The notes: generated by a model not told the origin, from the sequence alone. DNA of 64,000 nt from Chryseobacterium soli (GCF_000737705.1 NZ_JPRH01000009.1:62001-126000), one strand, 5' to 3'. Positions 16,666 to 25,634 are shown, counted from the first letter of the stretch. Numbers and translations are program-made.

Positions 16666-17420
16666 TAGTTGAAAATTTTTGAATACTTTAAAAATCCGTT
16701 AAGAGCCCAGTTGGCCGTATAATACAGGGATTTTAATGAAGAGAATCCCATAAAATCTTTATACACCAGATATTGGTCTTTAATAATATTTTTTTTCTTT
16801 CTCGAAACGCTGTTCTCGCGCATTCTGTATTTGGCAAGAGTCTTTGGTAGAGGATGTCCTTCAGGAATAGCCTTTAGTAAATTCAGCCACATCACATGAT
16901 CTTCCCGTTTACTTTTGATTGGGAACAAAAACTTCCCAACCCTTTTAGTATCATACATCGTGGAAACCGGAGCAAGCCTGCAGGTTTTTAGAAGATTAGA
17001 AAAGGTAACGACTTTATCTGCCACGAAATCTTTTAAAATAGGCTTTAGCTGTTCATCACATCTTGAATAGTTGCAGTATACAAGCTCTGCATGGTGTTCC
17101 TGCATATAATCCGTCATGGTTTCCAGGTATTCCGGGTACCAGTAATCATCAGAATCCAGAAAGGCAATATATCTTCCCTGAGCTCTTTCAAGGCTGTTGT
17201 TTCTTGCATTTCCTGCGCCGCCATTTTTTTCCAGAACATGGAGTTTTATTCTCGGGTCATTATATCCTTTAATAATTTCGACTGTATTGTCCTTAGATAA
17301 ATCATCAGTAATCAGCCATTCCCAGTTTTGATAGGTCTGGTTCAGTACAGACTGTATCGTTTCCTCAATAAACTCGGCGGAATTGTAACAGGGGGTGATA
17401 ATGGAGATAAGGTCTTTCAT
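16665..17420 (-). CDS. glycosyltransferase family 2 protein
   Basis: Inverting GT-A glycosyltransferase of 251 residues, presumably adding a sugar during lipopolysaccharide or other surface glycan assembly. It opens with ISIITPCYNSAEFIEETIQS-type sequence, has the nucleotide-sugar Asp in DDLSKDNT, the DXD-like LDSDDYW near residue 93 and the acceptor-site KREDHVMW. It lies 17 bp downstream of an OafA-type acyltransferase and overlaps the next gene by one base. Donor and acceptor are unknown. Confidence 0.88.
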   Translation of the reverse strand: MKDLISIITPCYNSAEFIEETIQSVLNQTYQNWEWLITDDLSKDNTVEIIKGYNDPRIKLHVLEKNGGAGNARNNSLERAQGRYIAFLDSDDYWYPEYLETMTDYMQEHHAELVYCNYSRCDEQLKPILKDFVADKVVTFSNLLKTCRLAPVSTMYDTKRVGKFLFPIKSKREDHVMWLNLLKAIPEGHPLPKTLAKYRMRENSVSRKKKNIIKDQYLVYKDFMGFSSLKSLYYTANWALNGFLKYSKIFN

Positions 17421-17437
17421 TCGTGCTTTAAAATTAA

Positions 17438-18427
17438 TTATAAAAATTTTTTCTCATAAAAATGCCATGAACTAACGCCGACACCAATAACCACCAGCAT
17501 ACATATAAAGGCCATTACAAAAGGATTATAATGTTCAAATAGCCCCAGGGTAGTAAATGTCCTGATGATTGGGAAGTGAAAAATGTAAATTCCGTATGTG
17601 AAATCTCCGTATTTCCCGAAATTATTTAAGAATTTAAATGAATATGCAATATAAAGTACGATAATTCCGATCATCATCGGAGAAACTAATTTTATATCTA
17701 AAATTAAATCAATCCAAACGGTAATGATAGCGATAATAAAAAGTGGATTTTTATATTTAATAAATGTATCAAAATTAAAATAAATCAACATTCCTGGGAT
17801 GAAATAGCACAGTACTCCCGGAATTTGTTTTGCGATTGAAATTTTATGTATTGACTCAAAATAATTAAGATAAACCAGTGATAAGAAATAGATTACTGTT
17901 AAACTGATATTTCTGTATTTATTGTTTTTACCGAAAAGCAAAAATAATAACGGGACGCAAAAATAATAGCACATTTCTACCTTGAGTGTCCAAAGAGCTC
18001 CGTTGACAGCCTGATTGCCAAAAACCCCCGGAAGCCAGGGTGCTTTGAAATTCAGGAACAAAGAATTCCAGAAAAGATATTTATAAACCTGAGTATTAGT
18101 GAAATAATCATACAAAGAAAGTGTACTGACCAAGCTTAATAATAGGGCACATAAAAATACAACCAATAAATAAGCCGGAACAATTCTCAGGATTCTCTTT
18201 TTCAGATAGCTTTTTAAACTGGAAGATCGGTCATAACTTCTTGCGATAAGAAATCCACTGACAACAAAAAATCCGAACACGGCAATTTCTATAGGGCTAT
18301 GTTCAAAAATTTTGAGGTCTTGCGAGGCGCTGAGCGTTCCCAAATGTCCCAGGAAAACGATAAAGGCGAGGAGAACCCTTAAAAAGTCAAAATTATTTTT
18401 CGTTATGTCTTGCATTTGCGTTTGCAT
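17438..18427 (-). CDS. acyltransferase family protein (OafA/YrhL type)
   Basis: Polytopic membrane O-acyltransferase (acyl_transf_3 family) of about 329 residues and some ten helices, likely acetylating a surface sugar. The N-terminus shows NNFDFLRVLLAFIVFLGHLG, in which the His is the conserved catalytic one, followed by the YDRSSSLKSYLKKRILRI-type cytoplasmic loop. The ATG at 18439 overlaps a -7 promoter box (18437-18444), so the next in-frame ATG at 18427 is chosen. It leads an operon with the family 2 glycosyltransferase and an unknown gene. Confidence 0.85.
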   Translation of the reverse strand: MQTQMQDITKNNFDFLRVLLAFIVFLGHLGTLSASQDLKIFEHSPIEIAVFGFFVVSGFLIARSYDRSSSLKSYLKKRILRIVPAYLLVVFLCALLLSLVSTLSLYDYFTNTQVYKYLFWNSLFLNFKAPWLPGVFGNQAVNGALWTLKVEMCYYFCVPLLFLLFGKNNKYRNISLTVIYFLSLVYLNYFESIHKISIAKQIPGVLCYFIPGMLIYFNFDTFIKYKNPLFIIAIITVWIDLILDIKLVSPMMIGIIVLYIAYSFKFLNNFGKYGDFTYGIYIFHFPIIRTFTTLGLFEHYNPFVMAFICMLVVIGVGVSSWHFYEKKFL

Positions 18428-18436
18428 TGTTTTGTG

Positions 18437-18444
18437 CAAAAATA
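18437..18444 (-). promoter_or_regulatory. -7 box TATTTTTG for the acyltransferase operon
   Basis: Minus-strand exact TAnnTTTG. It overlaps the most upstream ATG of the acyltransferase frame, which argues for the later start at 18427. Confidence 0.45.
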
Positions 18445-18619
18445 GCTTTTTTAATAAAATATCAGATCTATTCCAGCGTTCAATATTTGTTAATTAAGAA
18501 GACTTTTATGATTAATTGTTTAAAATATACAGAAATACAGCTTTTTAAAATAATTTTCGGTAAAAAATAGTTATATAATTCAAAAAAATTATAATTTTAG
18601 CGATTGAAAAATTTGATAC

Positions 18620-19096
18620 ATGAAGAAATTAGCATTACTATTTGCAGGTTTATCATTATTTATAGCTACAGGATGTAATAAAGATGACGATACTACCGTT
18701 GAATATCCGCTTGTCGGGGTATGGCAGCCACTAAAAGAAGTGGTAACCACGATCGAGACCGGAGAACAGCCGGTGTCTGATCTGATTACGTATTCTGACT
18801 GTCAGAAGCAATCCAGATGGACATTCAATCCTGAAGCAACAGGAAAGAGAACTGAATGGGGAGATTCTACAACACCTGGACAGTGTGCAGCGTTGTCTCC
18901 GGATAGAACCTTTACCTATACTTATGATAAAAGCGGTAAAACGGTACAGATAAAATATCAGGGAACCGTAGAACCTTCAAATGGTAGCATTACAACCCTT
19001 AATGAAACTACATTAAACCTTGCTATCAGGGAAAATACGGCAGACCCGAGTGTGTATAAAACAAGAACCTATACTTTCAAGAGAATTCCTCAATAA
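18620..19096 (+). CDS. lipocalin-like lipoprotein
   Basis: Secreted lipoprotein of 158 residues. A lipoprotein signal ends at ATGC (Cys19), then comes an acidic linker (NKDDDTT) and a beta-rich domain opening LVGVWQPLKEV, the start typical of Bacteroidota lipocalin-like domains; two cysteines may form a disulfide. The ligand is unknown. It is a single transcript, with a UUCG-loop terminator downstream. The divergent acyltransferase lies on the other side of a 180-bp AT-rich gap in which I see no exact plus-strand box. Confidence 0.75.
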   Translation: MKKLALLFAGLSLFIATGCNKDDDTTVEYPLVGVWQPLKEVVTTIETGEQPVSDLITYSDCQKQSRWTFNPEATGKRTEWGDSTTPGQCAALSPDRTFTYTYDKSGKTVQIKYQGTVEPSNGSITTLNETTLNLAIRENTADPSVYKTRTYTFKRIPQ

Positions 19097-19125
19097 GGAA
19101 TAATCAATGAAATATACAATATCAG

Positions 19126-19152
19126 GTCTCATCTTCGGATGGGACTTTTTTT
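19126..19152 (+). terminator. rho-independent terminator after the lipocalin-like gene
   Basis: Stem GTCTCATC / GATGGGAC (one G-T pair) closed by a TTCG tetraloop, then seven T. Confidence 0.88.
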
Positions 19153-19209
19153 ATGAAGCGTCTCTTTATAATTAATTTAAAATTAAAGTTCTATTTCTTT
19201 TAAAATCAT

Positions 19210-19217
19210 TATTTTTG
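19210..19217 (+). promoter_or_regulatory. -7 box TATTTTTG for leuS
   Basis: Exact TAnnTTTG, 65 bp upstream of the GTG start. The heptad repeat (19247-19276) would then be in the 5' leader. Confidence 0.5.
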
Positions 19218-19246
19218 TGAAAATGGATTTAATAGAAATACAATTT

Positions 19247-19276
19247 AATATCCAAAGTCTAACATCTAACATCTAA
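19247..19276 (+). repeat. heptad repeat upstream of leuS
   Basis: 30 bp built from four 7-bp units (AATATCC, AAAGTCT, AACATCT, AACATCT, then AA), ending 6 bp before the leuS GTG. It is 28/30 identical to a copy just upstream of aspS (48750-48779, minus strand). Confidence 0.8.
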
Positions 19277-19282
19277 TATAAA

Positions 19283-22129
19283 GTGTTTTACGATCATCAG
19301 CAGATAGAAAAAAAGTGGCAGAAATACTGGGAAGAAAATCAGACCTATAAAACTTCCGATAACACAGATAAACCTAAATTTTATGTTCTCGATATGTTTC
19401 CGTACCCATCCGGAGCGGGACTTCATGTGGGGCACCCGCTGGGATATATTGCCTCGGATATTTATGCAAGATATAAAAGACATCAGGGTTTTAATGTTCT
19501 TCACCCGGTTGGATATGACAGTTTTGGCCTTCCTGCTGAGCAGTATGCAATTCAGACGGGGCAGCATCCTGCTATTACTACGGAACAAAATATTACAAGA
19601 TACGAAGAGCAGTTAAGAAAAATTGGCTTTTCATTCGATTGGAGCAGAGAGGTGAGAACTTCCGATGCTTCTTATTATAAATGGACGCAGTGGATCTTTA
19701 TTCAGCTGTTCCATTCATGGTATAATAAAAATACAGATAAGGCGGAACCTATCGAAACTCTGATTCAGCATTTTGCAGAAAAAGGATCGGAAGGAGTAAA
19801 CGCCAATCAAAACGAAGAATTAAACTTCACCGCTGAAGAATGGAATAATGCTTCTGAAATTGATAAAGAAGATATCCTTTTAAATTATCGATTGTCTTAC
19901 AGAGCAGAAACAACGGTCAACTGGTGTCCTGCCTTAGGAACCGTATTGGCCAATGACGAAGTAAAAGACGGAAAATCTGAGAGAGGAGGATATCCCGTAT
20001 TTCAGAAAAAAATGATGCAGTGGAGTATGAGAATTTCTGCATACTCAGAAAGATTATTACAGGGACTGAAAACATTGGATTGGCCACAGCCGTTGAAAGA
20101 TGCTCAGGAATACTGGATTGGGAAATCCCAGGGAGCTCAGGTGAAATTTGAAATAGAATATCAGAAACCTGAAGACAAAAATGGAGAATCAGCTCCTGAA
20201 AGTCATATCGAAGTTTTCACAACAAGACCTGATACCATTTTTGGAGCAACCTTTATGGTATTGGCTCCGGAAAATCCATTAGTAGAAACCATAACTACTG
20301 AAGCTCAGAAAGCAGAAGTGGACCATTATATTGAAGAAACTTCCAAGAAAACAGAAAGAGACCGAATGGCTGACGTGAAAAACGTAAGCGGTGCTTTTAC
20401 CGGAACTTATGCAATCAATCCTTTCAGCAATGAAAGAATGCCGATTTATATTTCAGATTACGTACTGATGGGTTATGGAACGGGAGCAGTAATGGCGGTT
20501 CCTGCTCATGATGAGAGAGATCACAGATTTGCAAAGAAATTTAATTTAGAAATTAAAAAAGTTGTTGAAACGGAAGAAGATGTTCAGGAAAAATCTTTTG
20601 ATTCTAAAACAAGTACCTGCGTAAATTCTGATTTCTTAAATGGCTTAAGCTATGAAGAAGCAAAAACATTAATTATAGATGCTGTTGAAAAAAAGGCCAT
20701 CGGTCATGGAACAACCAATTACAGACAGCGTGATGCGATTTTCTCAAGACAGCGTTATTGGGGGGAGCCGGTTCCTATATATTATAAGGATGGGATGCCG
20801 TATACATTGCCAAACGCTGCCTTACCATTGGAACTTCCTGAGGTTGAAAAATACTTGCCGACAGAAGATGGAGATCCGCCACTAGGAAATGCAAAAACAT
20901 TCGCCTGGGATGAAGAAAATCAAAAAGTCGTAGCAACAGATTTAATTGATGACAAAACAATATTTCCGTTAGAATTATCTACCATGCCGGGTTGGGCTGG
21001 AAGCTCATGGTATTTCTTGCGATATATGAATCCTCACAACGATAAGGTTTTTGCTAAAAAAGAACTGGTTGATTATTGGGGACAGGTAGATCTTTATATC
21101 GGCGGGAGCGAACATGCTACCGGACATTTATTGTATTCCCGTTTCTGGAATATGTTTATGAAAGACCGTGGTTATATCAATCAGGAAGAGCCATTCCAAA
21201 AATTGATCAACCAGGGGATGATTTTGGGGATGAGTGCTTTTGTGTATAGAATCGATGGAACCAATACCTATGTTTCCAAAAATCTTGCTCATGAATATCA
21301 AACTCAGAAAATTCATGTTGATGTATCCTTATTAAAAGGAACCTCAGATGAATTAGACACAGAAGCTTTCAAATCCTGGAGACCGGATTATGCAGCAGCA
21401 GAATTTATCCTTGAAGATGGAAAATACATCACAGACCGTGAAGTAGAAAAAATGTCCAAGTCAAAATATAATGTAGTCAACCCTGATGACATCTGTAATG
21501 AATATGGAGCAGACGGATTGAGACTGTATGAAATGTTCTTAGGTCCGTTAGAACAATCCAAGCCTTGGAATACCCAGGGGTTAAGCGGAGTGTACGGTTT
21601 CCTTAAAAAATTCTGGAACTTATATTTCAATGGTGATGTTTTTGAGGTTTCTGATAAAGAACCTACCAAAGCAGAATATAAAGTATTGCATACCTTAATA
21701 AAAAAGGTGGTTTTTGATATCGAGAATTTCTCTTTCAACACCTCTGTATCTTCATTTATGATTGCTGTGAATGAACTTCAGAAAATAAGATGCAACAAGC
21801 GCAATATTTTAGAACCATTAGCCGTTATCATCTCTCCGTATGCGCCTCATATCTGTGAAGAGCTTTGGAGTCAGCTGGGACATACCACTTCTATTGAGTT
21901 TGAAGCATTCCCTGCGTTGAATGAAGATTATCTGGTAGAAGACGAAATTGAATACCCGGTGAGTGTAAATGGTAAAATGAAGTTTAAAATTTCACTTTCA
22001 GCACAGTTATCGGCCAAAGAAGTGGAGGATTCTGTGATTGCTGATGAAAAGATGCAACAAATTTTGGAAGGAAAAACCCCTAAAAAAATTATTGTGGTGC
22101 ATCACCGAATTGTGAATATCGTAATTTAA
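19283..22129 (+). CDS. leuS: leucyl-tRNA synthetase
   Basis: Class I aminoacyl-tRNA synthetase charging tRNA-Leu; 948 residues, somewhat longer than the roughly 860 of E. coli, with insertions typical of Bacteroidota. The HIGH motif is HVGH (48-51) and the KMSKS loop is at 723-727. The CP1 editing domain includes TTRPDTIFGATF and GTGAVMAVPAHDERD, the editing-site signature with the essential Asp. The start is GTG at 19283, which gives MFYDHQQIEKKWQKYW, the usual N-terminus; no ATG fits. The stop is followed by a 240-bp AT-rich gap. Confidence 0.96.
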   Translation: MFYDHQQIEKKWQKYWEENQTYKTSDNTDKPKFYVLDMFPYPSGAGLHVGHPLGYIASDIYARYKRHQGFNVLHPVGYDSFGLPAEQYAIQTGQHPAITTEQNITRYEEQLRKIGFSFDWSREVRTSDASYYKWTQWIFIQLFHSWYNKNTDKAEPIETLIQHFAEKGSEGVNANQNEELNFTAEEWNNASEIDKEDILLNYRLSYRAETTVNWCPALGTVLANDEVKDGKSERGGYPVFQKKMMQWSMRISAYSERLLQGLKTLDWPQPLKDAQEYWIGKSQGAQVKFEIEYQKPEDKNGESAPESHIEVFTTRPDTIFGATFMVLAPENPLVETITTEAQKAEVDHYIEETSKKTERDRMADVKNVSGAFTGTYAINPFSNERMPIYISDYVLMGYGTGAVMAVPAHDERDHRFAKKFNLEIKKVVETEEDVQEKSFDSKTSTCVNSDFLNGLSYEEAKTLIIDAVEKKAIGHGTTNYRQRDAIFSRQRYWGEPVPIYYKDGMPYTLPNAALPLELPEVEKYLPTEDGDPPLGNAKTFAWDEENQKVVATDLIDDKTIFPLELSTMPGWAGSSWYFLRYMNPHNDKVFAKKELVDYWGQVDLYIGGSEHATGHLLYSRFWNMFMKDRGYINQEEPFQKLINQGMILGMSAFVYRIDGTNTYVSKNLAHEYQTQKIHVDVSLLKGTSDELDTEAFKSWRPDYAAAEFILEDGKYITDREVEKMSKSKYNVVNPDDICNEYGADGLRLYEMFLGPLEQSKPWNTQGLSGVYGFLKKFWNLYFNGDVFEVSDKEPTKAEYKVLHTLIKKVVFDIENFSFNTSVSSFMIAVNELQKIRCNKRNILEPLAVIISPYAPHICEELWSQLGHTTSIEFEAFPALNEDYLVEDEIEYPVSVNGKMKFKISLSAQLSAKEVEDSVIADEKMQQILEGKTPKKIIVVHHRIVNIVI

Positions 22130-22311
22130 AAGAAAATTAACATTGGGAAATTAAAAAAAATGAGGGTCTTATTTTTTTAATATTTTAACGTAAATGTTAA
22201 AAATGAGAAAAATAAATAAAATATTTGAAAATAATTATAATATCGAAATCGTATTAAATTTTCTTTATCAAAAAAAAGCAAAATGTTTATTTAAGACTCT
22301 TGCATTTTAAT

Positions 22312-22319
22312 TAATTTTG
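22312..22319 (+). promoter_or_regulatory. -7 box TAATTTTG for the exbB-exbD-tonB operon
   Basis: Exact TAnnTTTG, 50 bp upstream of the exbB ATG. The rest of the 240-bp gap (22130-22369) is very AT-rich; I see nothing else in it. Confidence 0.5.
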
Positions 22320-22369
22320 CCTTTAATTTACACCCTGTAAAATTTTAAAACAATATAATTTAGTTAAAT

Positions 22370-23233
22370 ATGGAAATGAATGTTTCAAAAAATGATGAGC
22401 AAGTTGTTGCTAGAAAGGCAGGAGGTTTAAACCCGGCTGTTATTATTCCTATTCTATTGGTTATAGGAATTTGTATTTGGTTATTTGTACTTGGTAGTCC
22501 GGGAAATTTTAAAGCTGATCCTAGATTATCTGGAGCATCAGTAGCTTTCTCCGATGTTGAAGGGAAAGAAATGCATCCTCAAGGATTCTTAGGGATGATT
22601 TACATGGGAGGTGTCATCGTACCATTACTTGTTACATTCATGATCACGGTAATCGTTTTCTCATTCGAAAGATATTTTGTACTAAACAAAGCATCAGGTG
22701 CAGGAAATGTAGACAACTTTGTTGTTAAAATCAGAAGCTTATTAAATCAAAACAAAATTGATGAAGCTTTAGAAGAGTGTGACAGACAACAAGGATCTGT
22801 AGGTAATGTAGTAAAAGAAGGTCTTACGACTTACAAAGCATTAGCTCATGATACTACATTAAACAAAGAACAAAAAATGGTTGCTCTTAACAAAGCTATC
22901 GAAGAAGCTACAACGCTTGAGATGCCAATGTTAGAGAAAAACATGATGATTCTTTCTACTTTAGGTACTGTTGCAACGTTAGTAGCACTTTTAGGTACGG
23001 TAATTGGGATGATTAGAGCGTTCTTCGCTTTAGGAGCTAGTGGAGGTACTCCTGATGCTGCTGCCCTTTCTATCGGTATTTCAGAAGCATTGATCAACAC
23101 CGCTTTAGGTATTGGTACTTCAGCTGTAGCTATTATTCTTTATAACTTCTTTACATCTAAAATTGATGGATTAACTTATAAGATCGACGAGATCGCAATG
23201 AGCATCCAACAGTCTTTTGCTGAATTCCACTAA
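22370..23233 (+). CDS. exbB: MotA/TolQ/ExbB proton channel family protein
   Basis: Inner-membrane stator protein that with ExbD uses the proton gradient to energise TonB. The 287-residue protein has a Bacteroidota-type N-terminal extension with a first helix (about 22-42), then helices at about 80-100, 200-222 and 240-262. The last two carry LGTVATLVALLGTVIGMIRAF-like and ALINTALGIGTSAVAI-like sequences, in which the Thr residues lining the channel are conserved. First gene of exbB-exbD-exbD-tonB. Confidence 0.92.
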   Translation: MEMNVSKNDEQVVARKAGGLNPAVIIPILLVIGICIWLFVLGSPGNFKADPRLSGASVAFSDVEGKEMHPQGFLGMIYMGGVIVPLLVTFMITVIVFSFERYFVLNKASGAGNVDNFVVKIRSLLNQNKIDEALEECDRQQGSVGNVVKEGLTTYKALAHDTTLNKEQKMVALNKAIEEATTLEMPMLEKNMMILSTLGTVATLVALLGTVIGMIRAFFALGASGGTPDAAALSIGISEALINTALGIGTSAVAIILYNFFTSKIDGLTYKIDEIAMSIQQSFAEFH

Positions 23234-23304
23234 TTCAATTCTTTACAAAAGGATTGTGGTCAATTCAAATTAAATAAGAAGTTTTAATAATTATATAAAT
23301 AATA

Positions 23305-23910
23305 ATGGCGAGAATAAAACCAAAAAGACATGGAGTAGTAACGGATATGACGGCGATGTGCGACGTTACGTTCCTATTACTTACGTTCTTTATTATGACC
23401 ACGCAGTTTAAAAAACCTGATGTGGAGCAGATCAAACCGCCATCTTCAATCTCAGAGAAATTACTTCCTGATGCAAGTTTAATGACTATTAATGCTACTC
23501 CTGACGGAAAATTTTATTTTCAGCCGGTAGAAAATGCATCAGAGAGATTAGAGCTTTTAAATAAAATGGGTCAAAAGTATAATATGACTTTTGATAACAA
23601 CGAAAAAGCTGCATTCCAAAAAGTTCAGTCAATTGGAGTTCCTATGAGCCAGTTGAAAAGCTATTTGGATATGCCGGAAGATGAGCAGAAGAATTTCAAG
23701 AGTCCTAAAGGGATTCCTATGGATAGTACAAATCAGCAATTAATTGACTGGGTACAACAGAGTTTAAGTGTTAATCCTGATTACAAATTAGCAATCAAGG
23801 GAGACGTTACAACACAGTATCCTAAAATTAAAAGTTTATTTGAGGGTTTAAGAGATATCGATTTTCTTAAATTTTGGTTGATTACGTCACAAGAAGGTAA
23901 ACCTAATTAA
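23305..23910 (+). CDS. exbD: ExbD/TolR family protein 1
   Basis: 201-residue ExbD with a short N-terminus, one membrane helix (about 18-38) containing DMTAMCDVTFLLLTFFIM, with the proton-carrying Asp, and a periplasmic domain. It differs clearly from the second ExbD downstream and has a longer periplasmic part with acidic insertions (MPEDEQKNF). Two unlike ExbD proteins per ExbB are common in Bacteroidota and may form a heterodimer inside the ExbB pentamer. The second exbD begins 10 bp after its stop. Confidence 0.9.
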   Translation: MARIKPKRHGVVTDMTAMCDVTFLLLTFFIMTTQFKKPDVEQIKPPSSISEKLLPDASLMTINATPDGKFYFQPVENASERLELLNKMGQKYNMTFDNNEKAAFQKVQSIGVPMSQLKSYLDMPEDEQKNFKSPKGIPMDSTNQQLIDWVQQSLSVNPDYKLAIKGDVTTQYPKIKSLFEGLRDIDFLKFWLITSQEGKPN

Positions 23911-23919
23911 TAAAAAGAA

Positions 23920-24492
23920 ATGGCAGAAGTACAAGTACAGGAAAAAGGCGCCAAAGGCGGTAAGGTACGTTCCAAGAAAAATAACCCCAGAGTCGATATG
24001 ACTCCGATGGTAGATTTGAATTTCTTATTATTGATGTTCTTTATGTTTACTTCAACGTTTAGTAAACCAAATGTGATGGACTTGGGGCTACCGGCAAAAC
24101 CTAAAAAAGATACGCCGAAACCACCTCCAACTGAAATTAAACTTTCGAACTCTATTTCTTTGTTATTAGGTAAAGACAATAAGATTTTTTGGCATCAGCA
24201 GGATAATACATCACTGACTGACCAAAATCTTAATGAAACATCATATGATAGAGAGGGAATCAGAAAGGTAATTGAGCAGGCAAAAGCAAATGCGGCAGAT
24301 AAAACAAAATTTACTGTGATTATCAAACCGACTGATGATGCTGTGTATAAGAACTTTGTTGATATTATTGACGAAATGGCAATTACAAAGAGCGAACAAT
24401 ACGGTGTTACCGATGTGAAGCCTTGGGAAAAAGCTATTTATGAAAAGAAAGTAGGTAAATCCGGAACTCCGGCTGCACCTGCAACAAAGTAA
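23920..24492 (+). CDS. exbD: ExbD/TolR family protein 2
   Basis: 190-residue ExbD with a basic cytoplasmic N-terminus (KGGKVRSKKNN), membrane helix DMTPMVDLNFLLLMFFMF with the conserved Asp and a periplasmic domain ending DVKPWEKAIYEKK plus an Ala/Pro tail. It is very similar to the orphan ExbD at 7306-7818, pointing to a duplication of this second type. The tonB start lies 24 bp downstream. Confidence 0.9.
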   Translation: MAEVQVQEKGAKGGKVRSKKNNPRVDMTPMVDLNFLLLMFFMFTSTFSKPNVMDLGLPAKPKKDTPKPPPTEIKLSNSISLLLGKDNKIFWHQQDNTSLTDQNLNETSYDREGIRKVIEQAKANAADKTKFTVIIKPTDDAVYKNFVDIIDEMAITKSEQYGVTDVKPWEKAIYEKKVGKSGTPAAPATK

Positions 24493-24515
24493 TTTAACCC
24501 TAAAATTGTAAATCA

Positions 24516-25361
24516 ATGGCAGATGAAAATATATACAATCAAAATCTTACCTTAGACGAGATTGTATTTGAAAATAGAAATAAGGAATATGGTGCCTATG
24601 ATATCAGACATCAGTATTCTAAGATTTTAACCAAGTCTTTTATTATTGGTACTTCTATATTCTTAGTTTTGGCTTTGTCTCCTTTTATTTATCTTACCAT
24701 TAAGAACCTTACTGCTCCACCTACAAAGGAAGTGAAAGCAGATTTGGTAGACGTTCTTCAGGAAGATAAAATTATTGAGCAACCAAAAGACGAACCACCT
24801 CCACCACCACCACCACCTCCAAAAGAGGAAGAGAAAGTTGAGGTTATTCAGAATGTAGTTCCGGAGCCGGTAAAAGCTCCAAAAATTGAAACTCCACCAC
24901 CGCCAATTTCTAAGCAGTTAGAAACTACGACTGGTTTGCAGAATCAAGAAGGGGTGAAAGCTCCTGCATATGCACCGCCGCCACCGCCGCCTTCAACAGG
25001 AACTAAATCTACGGCAGCAGAAGTGAAGCCAAGCAACAACCCGAATGAAATCTACAAAGATGTAGACCAGTCTGCAGATTATCCTGGAGGTATGGCAGCA
25101 TTGAGAAAATTCCTAGGGGAGAACTTTGATACTTCTTTAATGGAAGGGGGAGAAGGGCAGCTTAGAGCGAAACTGAAATTCGTTGTAGAAAGAGACGGAA
25201 GTGTTTCCGGAGTTGTGATTGAAGAGAAATCTCCAAATGCAGACTTCAATAACGAAGCAATACGTGTAGTTAAGAAATTGAAAAAATGGACTCCTGCGAA
25301 AAGAAACGGGGAGAGCGTTAGATCTTACTATAGCGTTCCGTTTACAATGAACTTTGAATAA
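24516..25361 (+). CDS. tonB: energy transducer TonB
   Basis: 281-residue protein linking the ExbB/ExbD motor to outer-membrane TonB-dependent receptors. A cytoplasmic N-terminus (NLTLDEIVFENRNKEYGAYD, typical of Bacteroidota TonB) is followed by one membrane helix (about 43-65), a Pro/Glu-rich periplasm-spanning rod (about 85-175, with runs of eight and six Pro) and a C-terminal TonB domain beginning YPGGMAALRKFLGENF. The operon ends at a strong palindromic terminator 20 bp after the stop. Confidence 0.94.
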   Translation: MADENIYNQNLTLDEIVFENRNKEYGAYDIRHQYSKILTKSFIIGTSIFLVLALSPFIYLTIKNLTAPPTKEVKADLVDVLQEDKIIEQPKDEPPPPPPPPPKEEEKVEVIQNVVPEPVKAPKIETPPPPISKQLETTTGLQNQEGVKAPAYAPPPPPPSTGTKSTAAEVKPSNNPNEIYKDVDQSADYPGGMAALRKFLGENFDTSLMEGGEGQLRAKLKFVVERDGSVSGVVIEEKSPNADFNNEAIRVVKKLKKWTPAKRNGESVRSYYSVPFTMNFE

Positions 25362-25381
25362 AATTAATATTCAAACATATT

Positions 25382-25417
25382 AAATAAAAAGAGAGGCATA
25401 TGCTTCTCTTTTTATTT
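25382..25417 (+). terminator. rho-independent terminator after tonB
   Basis: Near-perfect palindrome of up to 18 pairs with one G-T pair (outer arms AAATAAAAAGAG / CTCTTTTTATTT, centre GCATATGC), followed by more T. Confidence 0.85.
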
Positions 25418-25424
25418 TTTTTGG

Positions 25425-25432
25425 TATTTTTG
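25425..25432 (+). promoter_or_regulatory. -7 box TATTTTTG immediately before the 65-aa membrane protein
   Basis: Exact TAnnTTTG whose G lies 5 bp before the A of the ATG at 25437, implying a leaderless or nearly leaderless transcript. Confidence 0.5.
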
Positions 25433-25436
25433 TTTT

Positions 25437-25634
25437 ATGATGTTCAAATGGTTATCCTTAGTTACCGGATTTTTTTATATTGTATTGGGAATTGTAGTTA
25501 TTGTCTATAAATTCTTCTTTACAATCGTGGAGCCTGCCGTTGCCTATCCTTTAGGTGCGCTTATTATTCTTTATGGTTTATTCAGAATATACAGAGCGAT
25601 TTTAAAAATTAAAAATTCCAATGATGAAGAATAG
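25437..25634 (+). CDS. small two-helix membrane protein
   Basis: 65 residues, starting ATGATG (MMFKWLSLVTGFF...), with two hydrophobic segments (about 5-28 and 33-53) and a charged C-terminus (KIKNSNDEE). No known domain recognised. It overlaps the start of the PstS-like gene by 14 bp (11 if the second Met is used there), indicating translational coupling. It lies between the TonB operon and the PstS-like and TPR genes. Confidence 0.72.
   Translation: MMFKWLSLVTGFFYIVLGIVVIVYKFFFTIVEPAVAYPLGALIILYGLFRIYRAILKIKNSNDEE

Noticed and set aside
18620..19096. Foreign origin of the lipocalin-like gene
   Set aside because: Base composition and signal peptide are like its neighbours; no sign of transfer.
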